From positions 57,501 to 75,000 of the forward strand of contig JAWQFJ010020389.1 of assembly GCA_034096865.1 (NCBI GenBank): a stretch of DNA of 17,500 bases, in the 5' to 3' direction. Below the pieces are notes generated by a model. The model saw only the letters and a list, made by a program, of their open reading frames with translations. It was not told the origin of the DNA and made no database searches. Positions within the stretch are counted from its first letter, which is position 1; every line of letters begins with the position of its first letter. The DNA is from Theodoxus fluviatilis. Its lineage: Eukaryota; Mollusca; Gastropoda; Cycloneritida; Neritidae. Below, in pieces: positions 1 to 10,289 of this stretch. A program made the position numbers and the translations under genes.

Positions 1-95
1 GCAATTATTTTGGTGAGTCTCTCTTTTGCAGTTGTCTTGATTTTTGAAGCGGGGGCACTGCAGTCAAAATTAACTTTATCCTCCTCCTTTTCTGT

Positions 96-730
96 TCACG
101 ATGAACAAATGCAGTCGTAAGTGCAGCACATGATTTTGTGAGTGTATATTTCGCTATTGCCTAATCTAAAGTAGATCAAACAATCCCAGAATATTCTCTT
201 ATTCACTACGCTAAGGTAATTGTCAGAGAATCGAAATTGTTTGAAGGTGCGATAGAAAATATGCTTGCGACTAGGAAAGTAAACCCAGAAGGAAAACACT
301 CTGGAGTTGTAGACCCTATGGCAATCTGGGGTTGACATCAATAAGGCAACCTCTGCGTCATTGATAGCACCATGAATACTGGCGTCTGATATTCCCTTGG
401 ACCCTGATGAAGAGGAGAAAGGGACATTTTGCACGAACAACCTGTCCTCCATTCCAATATACCCAGGCCAGAACATTGGAGTGGGTTGTGTGTAGCTTTC
501 AAGGTGTGTAGGTTTACATTAGTTTTCACAACCTCATTAGCCTGCTGTTTGTCCCAGGTTTGGCTGCGGGCAGAGTGTTGCAACTGGTCAATTGAATAGA
601 AACACTCTACAAAGACATGCACAATGGGGAAGAATTCCTGCACTAGCGCTTCAACTTCGAAGAGCTCTCTCAGACCTGCCGTACTAGTTGCAGGACATTC
701 ATTTTCTGTATGGGTAGTGACAATTGTCAA
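96..730 (-). other. Overlapping open frames, possible decayed exon; unknown
   Basis: Two open frames overlap on the minus strand: 730 down to 338 (130 codons) and 476 down to 96 (126 codons), in different frames. The upstream frame has a mixed, protein-like composition (for example GLRELFEVEALVQEFF) rather than the low-complexity look of most chance frames here. The downstream frame also reads smoothly across the overlap, as a single frameshift in an old coding segment would. A TTTTCTGT..CCCATACAG-like stretch lies just upstream of the first frame, but I see no convincing donor. I recognise no domain or family. It may be a fossil exon, a fragment of an unrecognised transposon, or chance. Confidence that it was ever coding is low. 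Confidence 0.2.
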
Positions 731-1711
731 CAGCCCTGTTCAACATAAATACAAAATCTGCACCGCACGAATAACCTCAAATACGGACAACCATTTTAAA
801 TTGCGATATTTTGTACAACTGAGTTATTAAAATATATATGATCTTTTTACAAATAGACAGTTTTACGTAGTGCGCGCCTGTATATGTCTAGTCTGCATGA
901 GTGTGTGACTGCTGTGGGTAGATTTAGATGGGTGCCAGACTTGTCCTGCTCAATGTTGTTATTTTTTTGTTTTGCCGTCGTGTTGATCCTCGGGAGAAAT
1001 CAGCAGTGTGTATCTAACTAAGAAAGTATGACAGAGGTTAAATCAAACAGACGACCTTTAAACAATCTACACCCCCCCAAAAAAACACACAACCCAACAA
1101 ACAAACTTGTCGAGATGACCAAAAGACCATAAACCTCTCGCATTAGGGCTAAACGAAGTAGAATCAGTTGCAGCCTTCTCTCAAACGATCCAAACTGTTT
1201 GCTTTATTTGGAAACGACCTCTGGAAGACTGTGATGATGATGGATGGTGTGACTTAATATTAAGGAGGGAAAGTTCATAAAGGTGATACAAACATAAACA
1301 TCTCTGTGAATCGGTTATGGCATTTGGAAATCTTTCAGAAACATATGTAATGGCTGTTTTCAGGTCTGCCATGTGTGTGGTTTAATAAAATATTACTTCA
1401 GCCTTCTGACGATACTCTGATTAGTCGTCATTGGTCGTCAGAAGAAAGATGGCATATAAAAAGATAAATGTCAATTGTATCAACGTATTAATACCTAGGT
1501 ATTACTAATTTATCCCGAAATGCACCATCGTCAAGATAAACGAAGCAAAACGCAAACAAGTAGAATATATCATGATAACAACGTTGTAGCGCACCCTTTA
1601 GCTGACAAGCACTCACACATTCGTGGATATTCGATTTGCACTTCCGTAAAAACTTGCCAACTACTCATAAAGCCCACCGCCGTAGTGGTGCCATGGCAAA
1701 AAAATGAACTT
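731..1711. other. AT-rich non-coding stretch
   Basis: No supported gene. The only structure I noted is a 10-bp inverted repeat, CTTCTGACGA at 1403-1412 and its complement at 1435-1444. Its loop-side region also holds two copies of GTCGTCA. Short C and A runs occur near 1072-1086. Confidence 0.5.
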
Positions 1712-1723
1712 TGTGTGCGTGTA

Positions 1724-1765
<42 letters not shown>

Positions 1766-1775
1766 TGTGTGTGTG

Positions 1776-1811
<36 letters not shown>
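1712..1811. repeat. (TG)n microsatellite
   Basis: About 100 bp of TG dinucleotides with a few interruptions (GCGTGTATGTA at the left end, one GAG and one GCG inside). It produces spurious open frames in all phases, encoding Cys-Val or Thr-His runs, which are not genes. Confidence 0.95.
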
Positions 1812-1812
<1 letters not shown>

Positions 1813-2980
1813 ACAATTTCTCCTGTATTAATATGCGTGTCACAGAAATAGGTCACTCACTCTCCAAGGTACAATAAGTGACAGAATGGCACTAACCACA
1901 TCTTTCACACGGTTCTTTTTTGTTGCACATAAAATGGTCCCACTTTTGATGTCTTTCATGACGTAAAAGGTGTTTCATTAACCATAACCCAGGATGTATT
2001 AAAGACATGCATGCATTCCTAAAAAAAGTATGAATTGTTTTCCTAGTATTCATATATCCCTTATACCCCAGAATGTTTGGCTGTCAAGACCGAGTCGCAG
2101 TCATTCAAATCCATAAGAAAGTAAACCAGATGCAGATGTTCCTTTGATGTAAAAAAAAGTATGAAAAAAATCGAAACATGACACTTTTTCATATTTCAGA
2201 ATGTCTGTTTCACATAGATTGTATTACTGAATGCAAAGACAACTTGCAATGGAAAGAAAGCCAAGAGAACGTTGTTACATAGGCAAACATAGTTCTTAAA
2301 TAAGGTGTTTGTGATGTAACTTTAATGTTTTAATGCACCCGTATAATAAAAGAGCTAATGTTTAAAATTGAGCCCACCTAACTTGAAAAGCATCCTGAGA
2401 AATGGCAGAGCATAATAATTTAGTCTTATCCGACAATATATATTGATTAATATATTTATTGAGTGTCTATACTATTGAGTCAATGGTGTTAAACGCGAGA
2501 ACAGTGGTTACTGTGAGAATTTCATTAGCATTTCGGAATATTTTTCTCTAAGTCTCTTTAGAAAACTGTTGTAAACTTTTCTGAATTAAAATAAAATGGA
2601 GGTGATTTCTTGAAGAAAGAACTTTCTCTACACACGTTGACTAAGTTAAGTCGTCATTGATTAGTACGTCAAGTAATCTCTGGTACTGGATAAGAGGTAT
2701 GCAACTACTACACGAAGTTTGAGGTTGTTAAGAGGAGGTAACACTTCTTTGATGTTTCTAAGAGCCATTAATATGTAAGTTTATTTCAACGAGATCAGCA
2801 TAATTTTGTTCACTTACTTCAGATATTGAAACGTTTAAAATTCTTTTGTTTACCTTCTAATTATGGAATCATTATGTAACGTTTGCCTTGAGCAAAGGCT
2901 GTTGTTATTTGTTGACTCCAGCCAAAAATCAAGGCTACAGCAAAATGTTGTTATGTTGTATTGTTATGTGGGGATTATCT
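1813..2980. other. AT-rich non-coding stretch
   Basis: No open frame, RNA gene or repeat that I can support. There are many A/T runs and stop codons in all frames. It could be intergenic or a long intron. Confidence 0.5.
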
Positions 2981-3174
2981 TCAGCCGTGGTAAGCTCCTA
3001 ACATAACAACTGGCATTCTCTGGAGACGGAGATCAAATCCCCTGAAGACGGAGTGTGGCTGCCTATTTGGCGGGGTGTTCAAAAACAGTCACACTGGCAA
3101 TCATCTCACCCACTTGGGTTATCCTGGGAGTGTTTAGCCCAGGTACGCAACAACAACAACAACAACAACAACAA
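2981..3174 (+). mobile_element. SINE-like, tRNA-headed retroposon with (CAA)9 tail
   Basis: Seen: an A-box-like stretch at 2981-2995 (CAGCCGTGGTAAGC, like the D-arm of a tRNA), then a B-box-like GATCAAATCCC at about 3031-3041 (8 of 11 positions match GGTTCGAATCC when aligned from 3030). A body follows containing GTGTGGCTGCC and TGGCGGGGT, then a small hairpin (CCTGGG at 3123-3128 with CCCAGG at 3138-3143). The element ends in nine perfect CAA repeats at 3148-3174. This order (tRNA head, body, simple-repeat tail) is the standard SINE layout, with internal RNA polymerase III promoter boxes and a tail used for LINE-mediated priming. From memory the body and terminal hairpin resemble a SINE common in gastropod DNA, but I could not align it. 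I found no clear target-site duplication. The left boundary is approximate. Confidence 0.55.
3148..3174. repeat. (CAA)9 tract
   Basis: Nine uninterrupted CAA triplets form the 3' end of the SINE-like element. On the minus strand they read as Cys or Val runs inside a chance open frame. Confidence 0.9.
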
Positions 3175-5164
3175 CTATGTAGCGTCAGTAATGTCGTGCA
3201 TAAGTCATCATCTGAGTGGTGAGTAGTAGAGGAAAGATCCAGATGATGGATAATGTAGCTCAAGAACCAGGACTGAGCCCGGGTGTACTCTTGAAGTGAC
3301 TGTACATGTGTGGTCACTGACTAATTTTGATGGGACGGGTACCCACTGTGGTCTATCAATTAGGTATAATTTGAACCAAATAATGTAGATTATTCAATAT
3401 TAGTCATACAGAGTTTTTGTCAAAATAATGTTGTGCAGAAAATGGTGAAAAGCTAAAGCGAAATTGAGAAATACAACTTCGAATAGCCTGCATGAATTGA
3501 TGGCAGAATATAACATGTTGTAATGTTTATTCGTATAGTGTGATACGAGTATTTGGATTTGAAACCAGATGCATTTTCAGACAGCACATTATTTCTTCTA
3601 CAAAATCTGATAACGGCTGGTGCAAACGGAGCTGTAATAGGTTGTAGAGAGATGACTATAGGCATATTACTGGCAAAACGATCCTCATTGTGCATTAATT
3701 CTCACTAGACCTGTTTGCAGAGAATTGTTTTCACTGACAAATCGGGCCTCAGCTGTCACAGTTTTAGGTATCAAGCTACATCACTAACAGAGTGCGTCTC
3801 AATTGCTTTAGTGCTAATTTAGGAGGCTGAGGGTAGGATACCCTGGGAGACAGGAGGAACCATTATCAAAGAGATCATTCTTGAAAGAAGGAAGAAGTAC
3901 GCCCTAGGAGAGAGGAAGAGCCGGACACTAACGAAAATGCAAGAGCGTCATCAGGAGAACAAGGAGAACAGAATATTTCACCGACAAAGAAGAACACATT
4001 GACCCACAGGCCCAGTCAGATAGTGAACCAGCCATGGCATGTCTAGGGCTAAAAGCAAGAGTCAGGAGAAATACATATTTGATGGGAATGTTAATCAGAA
4101 CGAGTGGAGGCTGCTGGTGAAACCCCATTGTACTGCCCTTTCTGAGACTAGTTTATTGCTTTTGGGTTATTGGTCCTGGAATTCCCCTCATTCTATAGAC
4201 TTTTCCCTATGCACCTCACTTCCCTTTCCTGTCCCCCTTTTCACCTAACCTCTTCTACTACAATGTCCCCATGTCCTACTATTGACCCATTCGTAAAGCA
4301 CTCTTGATGGTTGGCTCTCAAGCCGGATCTGATACTCTAGGCAGAGGAAATAATACATTTGGATTTTTGCACAGACGCTGCCTCCTTTACCTTTCCTTCC
4401 ACCTTCCAATTTCTTCCTGTTCCGACATCTGAGAGAGAAAATTGATAAAGAAGAATGAAAGCAACTATAACTTGCTAAGAGGCGGTGAGTAATTGACACG
4501 AAATGAAATCTGCGGATTAGCAGATGCGAGTTAACGGCTTGAGTCGCTGGGAAAATTAGTTGTCGATCAAAATGAAAAGTTGTTATATTCAGTAATTCTG
4601 GGGAATAAATGTCCCCAGCATATTTCTTTCCATAATGGGGATCAAATCAACACTCTGGCACACTGTTGTCATTTTATCGATAGTGTCGTATCCTGAAACC
4701 CCGTGATTGACCTCTCTCCCCCCCCCCCTTGTGATTCACTTACTTGCTTATTCATAGATGACGTATCACTAGCCAAATCTTGTGAATGGACAATCTCCCC
4801 GCAAGAATGACTCTTAACTCGCCTGCTCATTTTATCGTAACTGTGATTAGACGGCTGTTACGTTGTATAAATTATATTGGTCGATCACAGACTTACGGAG
4901 ATCGTAGTATGCCAATTCTTGCATGTCCACTATTCTATGATATCATACAACCGTGTGTCCGCATTTATTCTCATTCTAGTGCGTATGTAGACCTATGCGT
5001 CTGCTTATGTAATTGTGTGTGCGCCCGCGTGCATAACATTTTGTTCGCTAGTCCAGTACATCACGAGCTTGTTAGCATGCCAGCGCGCGTATGGGGTCGG
5101 CTCTCTACACGTTTTAGGACAAAAGAATCAAAATGGCCTTAAGAACTTTTGACAAAATAAAATC
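3175..5164. other. Non-coding stretch with short frames only
   Basis: Several open frames of 60-118 codons exist on both strands (for example 3453-3695 minus and 4786-5142 plus), but none shows a recognisable domain, and some are low in complexity. Small structures: a C11 run at about 4718-4728, and a 7-bp hairpin, CTGGGGA at 4598-4604 with TCCCCAG at 4612-4618. The stretch around 3820-3930 is purine-rich. Confidence 0.45.
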
Positions 5165-5308
5165 CCGCAATAGTGGCCCCCCGCAATAGCGGCCCTCCGC
5201 AATAGCGGCCCTCCGCAATAGCGGCCCCCCGCAATAGCGGCCCCCCGCAATAGCGGCCCTCCGCAATAGCGGCCCTCCGCAATAGCGGCCCTCCGCAATA
5301 GCGGCCCC
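5165..5308. repeat. 16-bp GC-rich minisatellite, nine copies
   Basis: Nine head-to-tail copies of a 16-bp unit, CCGCAATAGCGGCCCY, differ only at the last base (C or T), plus one C-to-T change in the first copy. Each unit contains the self-complementary segment CCGC-AATA-GCGG (4-bp stem, 4-nt loop). The minus strand is rich in G runs. Since 16 is not a multiple of three, the minus strand is open in every frame and cycles through the same 16-residue peptide, while every plus frame is stopped by TAG. The open frames on the minus strand are therefore a by-product of the repeat. Confidence 0.95.
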
Positions 5309-5617
5309 TCCCCGTGCATATTAGCATTTCCGTGTGTACGTTTGTGTGTTCGTGAGTGTATGTGCGTTTACGACGACTAGCTCCATATGCATTCATCATT
5401 TGAATGTGAATATTAGTGTGTATGAAACCCCTTGTGGGATGGAGTAAAAATTACCTAATGCGTCTTCCTTCGCCATGCCTAAGAGGCGAATAACAACGGA
5501 AATTGTCATTTGACTGACTCTTACTTTACTAGTTCTTGTGATTGTTCGTGATCGAAGGCCATACATAGCCTGCTAAGGCTTAAAGACGAAAAAATCCATC
5601 ATCATAGTGAATCTGTA
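5309..5617. other. Unremarkable non-coding stretch
   Basis: No supported gene, RNA or repeat between the minisatellite and the palindrome at 5618. Confidence 0.5.
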
Positions 5618-5641
5618 TATTTGCACATGGATGTGCAAATA
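5618..5641. repeat. Perfect 24-nt palindrome
   Basis: TATTTGCACAT (5618-5628), a GG spacer, then its exact complement ATGTGCAAATA (5631-5641). The arms resemble octamer/POU sites (ATTTGCA) but do not match them exactly. It may be only a chance hairpin. Confidence 0.7.
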
Positions 5642-5693
5642 CATTCGTGTGTCAGTGATTGCTTGCTTGCTTCTAAGATGTTATTGCATCAAT

Positions 5694-5742
5694 ACACACA
5701 CACACACACACCAACAAACAAACAAACAAACAAACAAACAAA
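5694..5742. repeat. Compound (CA)n-(CAAA)7 microsatellite
   Basis: A CA dinucleotide run (5694-5711) is followed after CAA by seven CAAA tetranucleotides (5715-5742). Confidence 0.9.
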
Positions 5743-6518
5743 CACGCGCTAGCACGACACAGCATGCAACATTGTATTTTATTCGAGGCCCACTGGAATA
5801 TTGACATATTTGTCTTAAGTGGATATCCTTGCTAGATAAAGTATATTCAATTTAAAGAAAATTGAACCATGAAGAGTTTTGTTACCAGTCATGATATGAA
5901 AATAGTGTGGATTATGAAAAGGGTATTTAATTGCAATGTTTGGAATTTGTCTCGCCCTCTTTGGATAATTACAAACAGACAAACAAAATAGTATGTATAA
6001 TTGTGCAATAAAAACAGAGCTATACACATTTTGGTTAAGAAAAAAATAAAGAAACCATGTACAGTTACATACAAATAAACGACAGTATGTACCAACCTTT
6101 TTAGAATTACAAGCAGTAAGGATGCCACTAGTTTGCTGGTCATTTGCAATTGTCTATTATGTGACTACTATGTGACTACTAATAGAGATTGTGTGGCAAT
6201 TTATTTTTAGATAAACTCTTTATATTCTTCTTTAAGTAGTCTTTTACCCTTCATTTCCGTCAGTAAGTCAACAGCTATAAGGTCCATACATCAATTCATC
6301 ATCACTGCCAGCATGCATTTCATCTGTACTTGTTAAAAAAGAAACAATTCTGGTCTAAATGGCACCCATGCTGTTTATGCTTTCCCCTGCATGTATTTGC
6401 AATTTCGTTCCCTAAATGTATTTGGATATCCACTTGCATCTCACTGTATGTTATGCTGAAAATCTGAAAGATAGTTAGACTGTAACACTGCTGCATCTAC
6501 ATTTATACTGGCACATTA
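5743..6518. other. AT-rich non-coding stretch
   Basis: Nothing supported except an 11-bp tandem duplication, ATGTGACTACT, around 6158-6180. The last two bases (TA, 6517-6518) are the left target-site copy of the transposon that follows. Confidence 0.5.
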
Positions 6519-6535
6519 CAGTAGTCGCCGCTTAT
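6519..6535 (+). repeat. Left terminal inverted repeat
   Basis: CAGTAGTCGCCGCTTAT, the exact complement of 7339-7355, immediately preceded by the TA target-site copy. Confidence 0.92.
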
Positions 6536-6716
6536 AAAACACGCGGTTAATAAAAACAGCCGTTTTTTACATACAGTTGGTCCGGTCCGGATTTACCACT
6601 ATATAACCTATGTAAAATTCCGCCGGTTATTAAATACAGGCGCCGTTTAAAAAAACCACTTTCTGTTCTTTTTCTCGCTGTTCGGAGGGTCAGAGTCGAT
6701 CTCTGGTTGTGAATTG

Positions 6717-6807
6717 TTGTCAGCAAACCGTTAGATGACAACTAAAGACGCTTCAGCGTTTGTGTGAACAGTGATTACACCCTTGTCAGCAAACCGTCAG
6801 ATGTCAA
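6717..6807 (+). repeat. 25-bp direct repeat pair in transposon leader
   Basis: TTGTCAGCAAACCG plus 11 further bases occurs at 6717-6741 and again at 6783-6807, with two mismatches and a 66-bp offset. The first copy begins with TTGTCA and ends with TGACAA, so it is also a short inverted repeat. It lies just upstream of the ATG and may be part of the promoter or a binding site. Confidence 0.75.
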
Positions 6808-6850
6808 TTCAACACTGTCTAGTCTCGCTGGATAAGCAGTGAATCAGAAA

Positions 6851-7306
6851 ATGGCTTTAACTTCAGCTCCAAAGAAAAGAAAAAGAACAGAAATGACACC
6901 CAAAGACAAAGTGGATTTGCTTGATCGCTACCGAGAGCTAAATTCTAAAAGTTTGAGGGAGGGTGCTGACATTTTGGGTGTGTCGGCATCATTTCTGTGC
7001 CAGACACTGAAAAAAGAAGATGAACTTAGGGCTGACATCGCAGAGGGCTCCAGTCAAGGCCAAAGGAAGCGTCGGCGCTGCGGGAAGGATAAAGAGACAG
7101 AAGATGGCTTAAAGCGGTGGTTCGACTCTATCCAAGCGCACAACACACCTGTAAACGGCCCAATCCTATGTCAGAAGGCGGAAGAGATTGCTTCCCAGCT
7201 TGGTCGCTCCGAATTCAAAGCTACAGATGGGTGGTTTAACAGGTGGAAGAAACGCAACGGCTTGGTGAAGCGGGAAGTGCCGGTTAATAAAAACGCCGCT
7301 TATTAA
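6851..7306 (+). CDS. CENP-B/Tigger-type transposase, DNA-binding region only
   Basis: A 151-residue protein from ATG 6851. The frame is open from a GTG at 6839, but in an animal the first ATG, in good context (AAAATGG), is the likely start. Order of parts: a basic nuclear localisation signal PKKRKR (about residues 7-12); a psq-type helix-turn-helix like CENP-B_N (about 14-60, with DKVDLLDRY and SLREGADILGVSASFL); a basic linker QRKRRR; then a second, Tc5/CENP-B-type helix-turn-helix (about 75-140) ending in the hallmark GWFNRWKKRNGL. Family transposases normally continue with a DDE/DDD nuclease domain of several hundred residues. Here the frame instead runs into the element's 3' subterminal repeat (VNKNAAY) and stops. 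The protein should enter the nucleus and bind the element's ends but cannot cut DNA. It could act as a repressor or merely be a remnant. No frameshift or internal stop breaks the retained domains. Confidence 0.85.
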   Translation: MALTSAPKKRKRTEMTPKDKVDLLDRYRELNSKSLREGADILGVSASFLCQTLKKEDELRADIAEGSSQGQRKRRRCGKDKETEDGLKRWFDSIQAHNTPVNGPILCQKAEEIASQLGRSEFKATDGWFNRWKKRNGLVKREVPVNKNAAY

Positions 7307-7348
7307 AAACACTTTTGTTCGGTCCCAATGTGTTTTTAATAAGCGGCG
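7294..7348. repeat. 19-bp stem-loop at transposon 3' end
   Basis: CGCCGCTTATTAAAAACAC at 7294-7312 is followed, after a 17-nt loop, by its exact complement at 7330-7348. The outer arm is part of the right terminal inverted repeat, so the terminal repeat is present twice, head to head, at this end. The stop codon of the reading frame (7304-7306) lies within the inner arm. Confidence 0.88.
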
Positions 7349-7355
7349 ACTACTG
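7339..7355 (-). repeat. Right terminal inverted repeat
   Basis: The exact complement of 6519-6535, followed by the second TA target-site copy at 7356-7357. Confidence 0.92.
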
Positions 7356-7357
7356 TA

Positions 7358-10289
7358 TTAAATAATATACCATTAGAAATGGTAAGATTCATGTCAAAAT
7401 CTATTTTATGCATCAACAGAGCACATACTACAATGACTGGTTTTTACTTTGACAAAGAATAATTCAAGCATGGCAATCTGATTTTAAATACAACCTTGAC
7501 AATAGTACAATACGTAAATATAATTACCTCATTTGATGGAGTGCAAAAGTCACCCAGACATCTCAGGGACACTGAGAACCTTAGGCGTGTTTCATTGAAT
7601 GTGTATGGAGTTAAATAAGTATAGAGGATAGATTGCATCCAAAGTTAATGGAGAAGAAACGCATGAGTAATGCATGTGTTCCTCTAATATGCAGTGATAC
7701 AATATTCATAAAGTGTAAAAAGAAAAAAGAAAACGAAAAACGACGTACGCATTTTCTGCTTTGATCCATAGTATTGAGTGCTTTCTGTTTCTTTGCTGTG
7801 TGTGGTGCCAGCATGCGTGTGCAGTTCTTCAAGAATTGGGTATGCCAGCTTCATACTATTTTGTCACTGATGCCCTGCACATTTAATAGTCTTCGCCTCA
7901 TTGGATTATTGAGCGAGTCTCCAAAAAGTGCATGATGAGCTGAGCTATTTCTAGAATCACCAATCATCAATGTATTGAGGGAATATTAGAAACGCATCTT
8001 CCCCATCTCATGTGCTGTCTTCATTTATGGCATGTGTTCAAAGCTTAATCCTGGACCTAGTCGGAAAACAGCGGTGCAGATTTATACGTAGTGAAGCGTC
8101 CAATAGGAAAGTAAACGCGTAAGGTAGAAGACGGGATCTGTAATCTTGCAGTAAAGTTGCTGAACATACGCTGATAAGAGGAAGTAATAACATCACGATT
8201 TTATTACGCAAATGTTGTCTTTAATACAGAATGTGTGATGTCATTACCATACTTAATGAATGATGACGCAAAAGATAATCTGACATTGAAAGCTTGAACT
8301 TTACACTTACCCCACGCACCATTCAACATTGTCGATAGCGTTGTTCATAGCAATACTTACGTTTTCGTAATTTCACGCGTTCAGATACACCACTACCTTT
8401 AAGAAATGCGAGGTATGTAACCTGTTACAGACAGATTCTACACAACCAAGGGGATGTGAGCACCTACAAAGGGCTCCATGGGACGATAACTTGTAATATA
8501 CAGTTATGTGAAAAATATGTATTATGGTGCATTTTCTTTGTACAATACATCCTTTCCAGAGGTCAGTAATTTTAGTTAATTTTTTATAGTTTACTTTTCA
8601 ATGCTTTTCATGTGCAAGTCCATGAAAAAATGCAATTCCTATAACACACATTTCCCTAGTTTTAGCAATGTGAATTGTAAAAACGGATTAGGGTAGAATG
8701 ATTCTATTGTTGATATCATGTATATGTATTATTCAGCCAGAGCTGACCATGGTGTTCAATTTACGTTACCACATACATACCGTTACAAATGTAAAACTCA
8801 TGCCAAGCCCATGGCCTGTTGGAAGGTTTCGCTAAATAACTGGACAGAGAACAGAACCGTTTAAAACATATCGACCTTCAGCCCAGTGCAAACGGATGAG
8901 TATGAAGATAATCAAAAGTAAGATGTATTTCCACCAAGTACATCTCTTAGACCACAATTAACAGACTGATTCATGGAGCAGTCCCTTTTCTCCTGAGATT
9001 CCGCGTTTAATATGTGAACCATAATGTGGCATGACACGTCTTTGTGTACATCACAATGTGCAGAAATTTCTATGTGTCTTTTCTTAGCACACTTTTCATA
9101 TCATGGTTTGAAGCAGTCGTACCTCCAGTATTTGAGAAAAAGATGTTCTTCATTTGCAGTTAGTCCAAAAACAGAACATCAAAGAATCTCTTCTACTTGA
9201 CATTATCACTAACACCCATTCTAAATATGATGTAATACGTTCCGGCCGGCTTAGAAAAGTCAAACTGATATGCATGTGCATCACACTACATCTTTAAAAA
9301 GCCATATTTATTTAATCCATCACTTTCTGTCATAGAGATTTTCCAATTCTGCTTTTTGCATTCTTCGAGTCGTCTCCTCTATACATTCACTGATTCAGGA
9401 AGGCACTATTGTGGCAGATTCTTGCTTGTACCATATTTTCTCAAATCTGCGGGAACACAGTAAGTTTTTCTATGTGAGCTCTAAACGTAATATATTATTC
9501 TTGGCCATAACCAGTAGTATAGAATGAGACCAGTCCTCCCAAACTGAGTCTCTTCGATACTTTCTTCAATGTTGAAATGCTGCTAGAAAACCATTCAAGG
9601 GGGTCACTAAATCGTTTATAAGATTTAACTTGATTCAAAGAGCTGAATCATTCGTACGTACACACACATAATTTCTTATTCTAAATGTACCACTAAATGA
9701 CTATTGTGTTTTTACCTCTTTAGAAAGGCAGTGCAATTTCAGTGTGGAAAGAATTCGTCTGACTGTGTAACACCCTACCTCACCATCCCATATATTCTGC
9801 TGCACTCATGAACAGAACGGTCATGCATTTGGTACGGTTACATTCGAGTTTTACATGAAACATTTAATTATCTCGATCGTCTGCTGGCGTAATGGCTACG
9901 GTTTGATCGTGTTCGTCTGCTTGGTTCCAAGTGTTGATCATTATGAATGGTGTTCCTTGAAATAAGGTCAGTAAGCCTATATGTTAATTTATAACGATAA
10001 TATAACCATGGGCTGTCTTAATTTATCAAAGCTGTATGATGATTGCGTCAATAGGTCATGAAATACATTTTACAAATCCAAGCTTCGCGCACTTCTATTT
10101 ATAGATGACGCGCGGACCTGAGCGGCACCAGGATAGATTATAAATACATTGTTGTCCTCGAACCTGCCTGTTGTTGACATCGTGTACAATGCTAGTATTG
10201 TCTGATGCTATGAAACATGTTCACCAGTAAAAGGTCCAACACAAATATTCCTAAGGTTGTATTATAATCCTAGCAGAGGGGTAAAACAT
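7358..10289. other. Long AT-rich stretch with no recognisable gene
   Basis: Nearly 3 kb without an open frame I can defend; the two short minus-strand frames at 7444-7832 are AT-rich and featureless. I see no repeats, RNA genes or transposon ends. It could be intergenic or intronic. Confidence 0.5.

Larger units (their letters stand above)
6519..7355 (+). mobile_element. Pogo/Tigger-type DNA transposon, internally deleted, complete ends
   Basis: An 837-bp element bounded by a 17-bp perfect terminal inverted repeat, CAGTAGTCGCCGCTTAT, at 6519-6535 and 7339-7355. It is flanked by TA at 6517-6518 and 7356-7357, the expected target duplication of the Tc1/mariner-pogo superfamily; CAGT ends are typical of Tigger/pogo. 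Beyond the matched 17 bp the ends drift (AAAACAC against TAAAAACAC). CGGTTAATAAAAAC occurs as a direct subterminal repeat at 6544-6557 and 7281-7294, a likely transposase-binding motif. The single reading frame (6851-7306) encodes only the DNA-binding half of a transposase and stops inside the 3' subterminal region. The catalytic half has therefore been lost by internal deletion. Movement would need a transposase supplied from elsewhere. Confidence 0.9.

Noticed and set aside
1520..1856. Open frames rich in Cys-Val or Thr-His
   Set aside because: They are translations of the (TG)n tract and its immediate flanks.
3063..3317. 84-codon minus-strand frame with a poly-Cys run
   Set aside because: It lies across the SINE-like element, and the Cys run is its (CAA)9 tail.
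4786..5142. 118-codon plus-strand frame
   Set aside because: No recognisable domain, a Cys/Val-rich middle from a TG-rich patch, and no splice or promoter evidence.
5165..5308. CRISPR-like regular repeat
   Set aside because: The units are directly adjacent with no unique spacers, and the context is animal DNA.
5128..5399. Repeat-peptide frames (GRYCGGPLLR and so on) on the minus strand
   Set aside because: A 16-bp repeat without a stop on one strand gives the same cycling peptide in all three frames; there is no other coding sign.
6839..6850. GTG start for the transposase fragment
   Set aside because: In an animal gene the in-frame ATG at 6851 with good context is far more likely.
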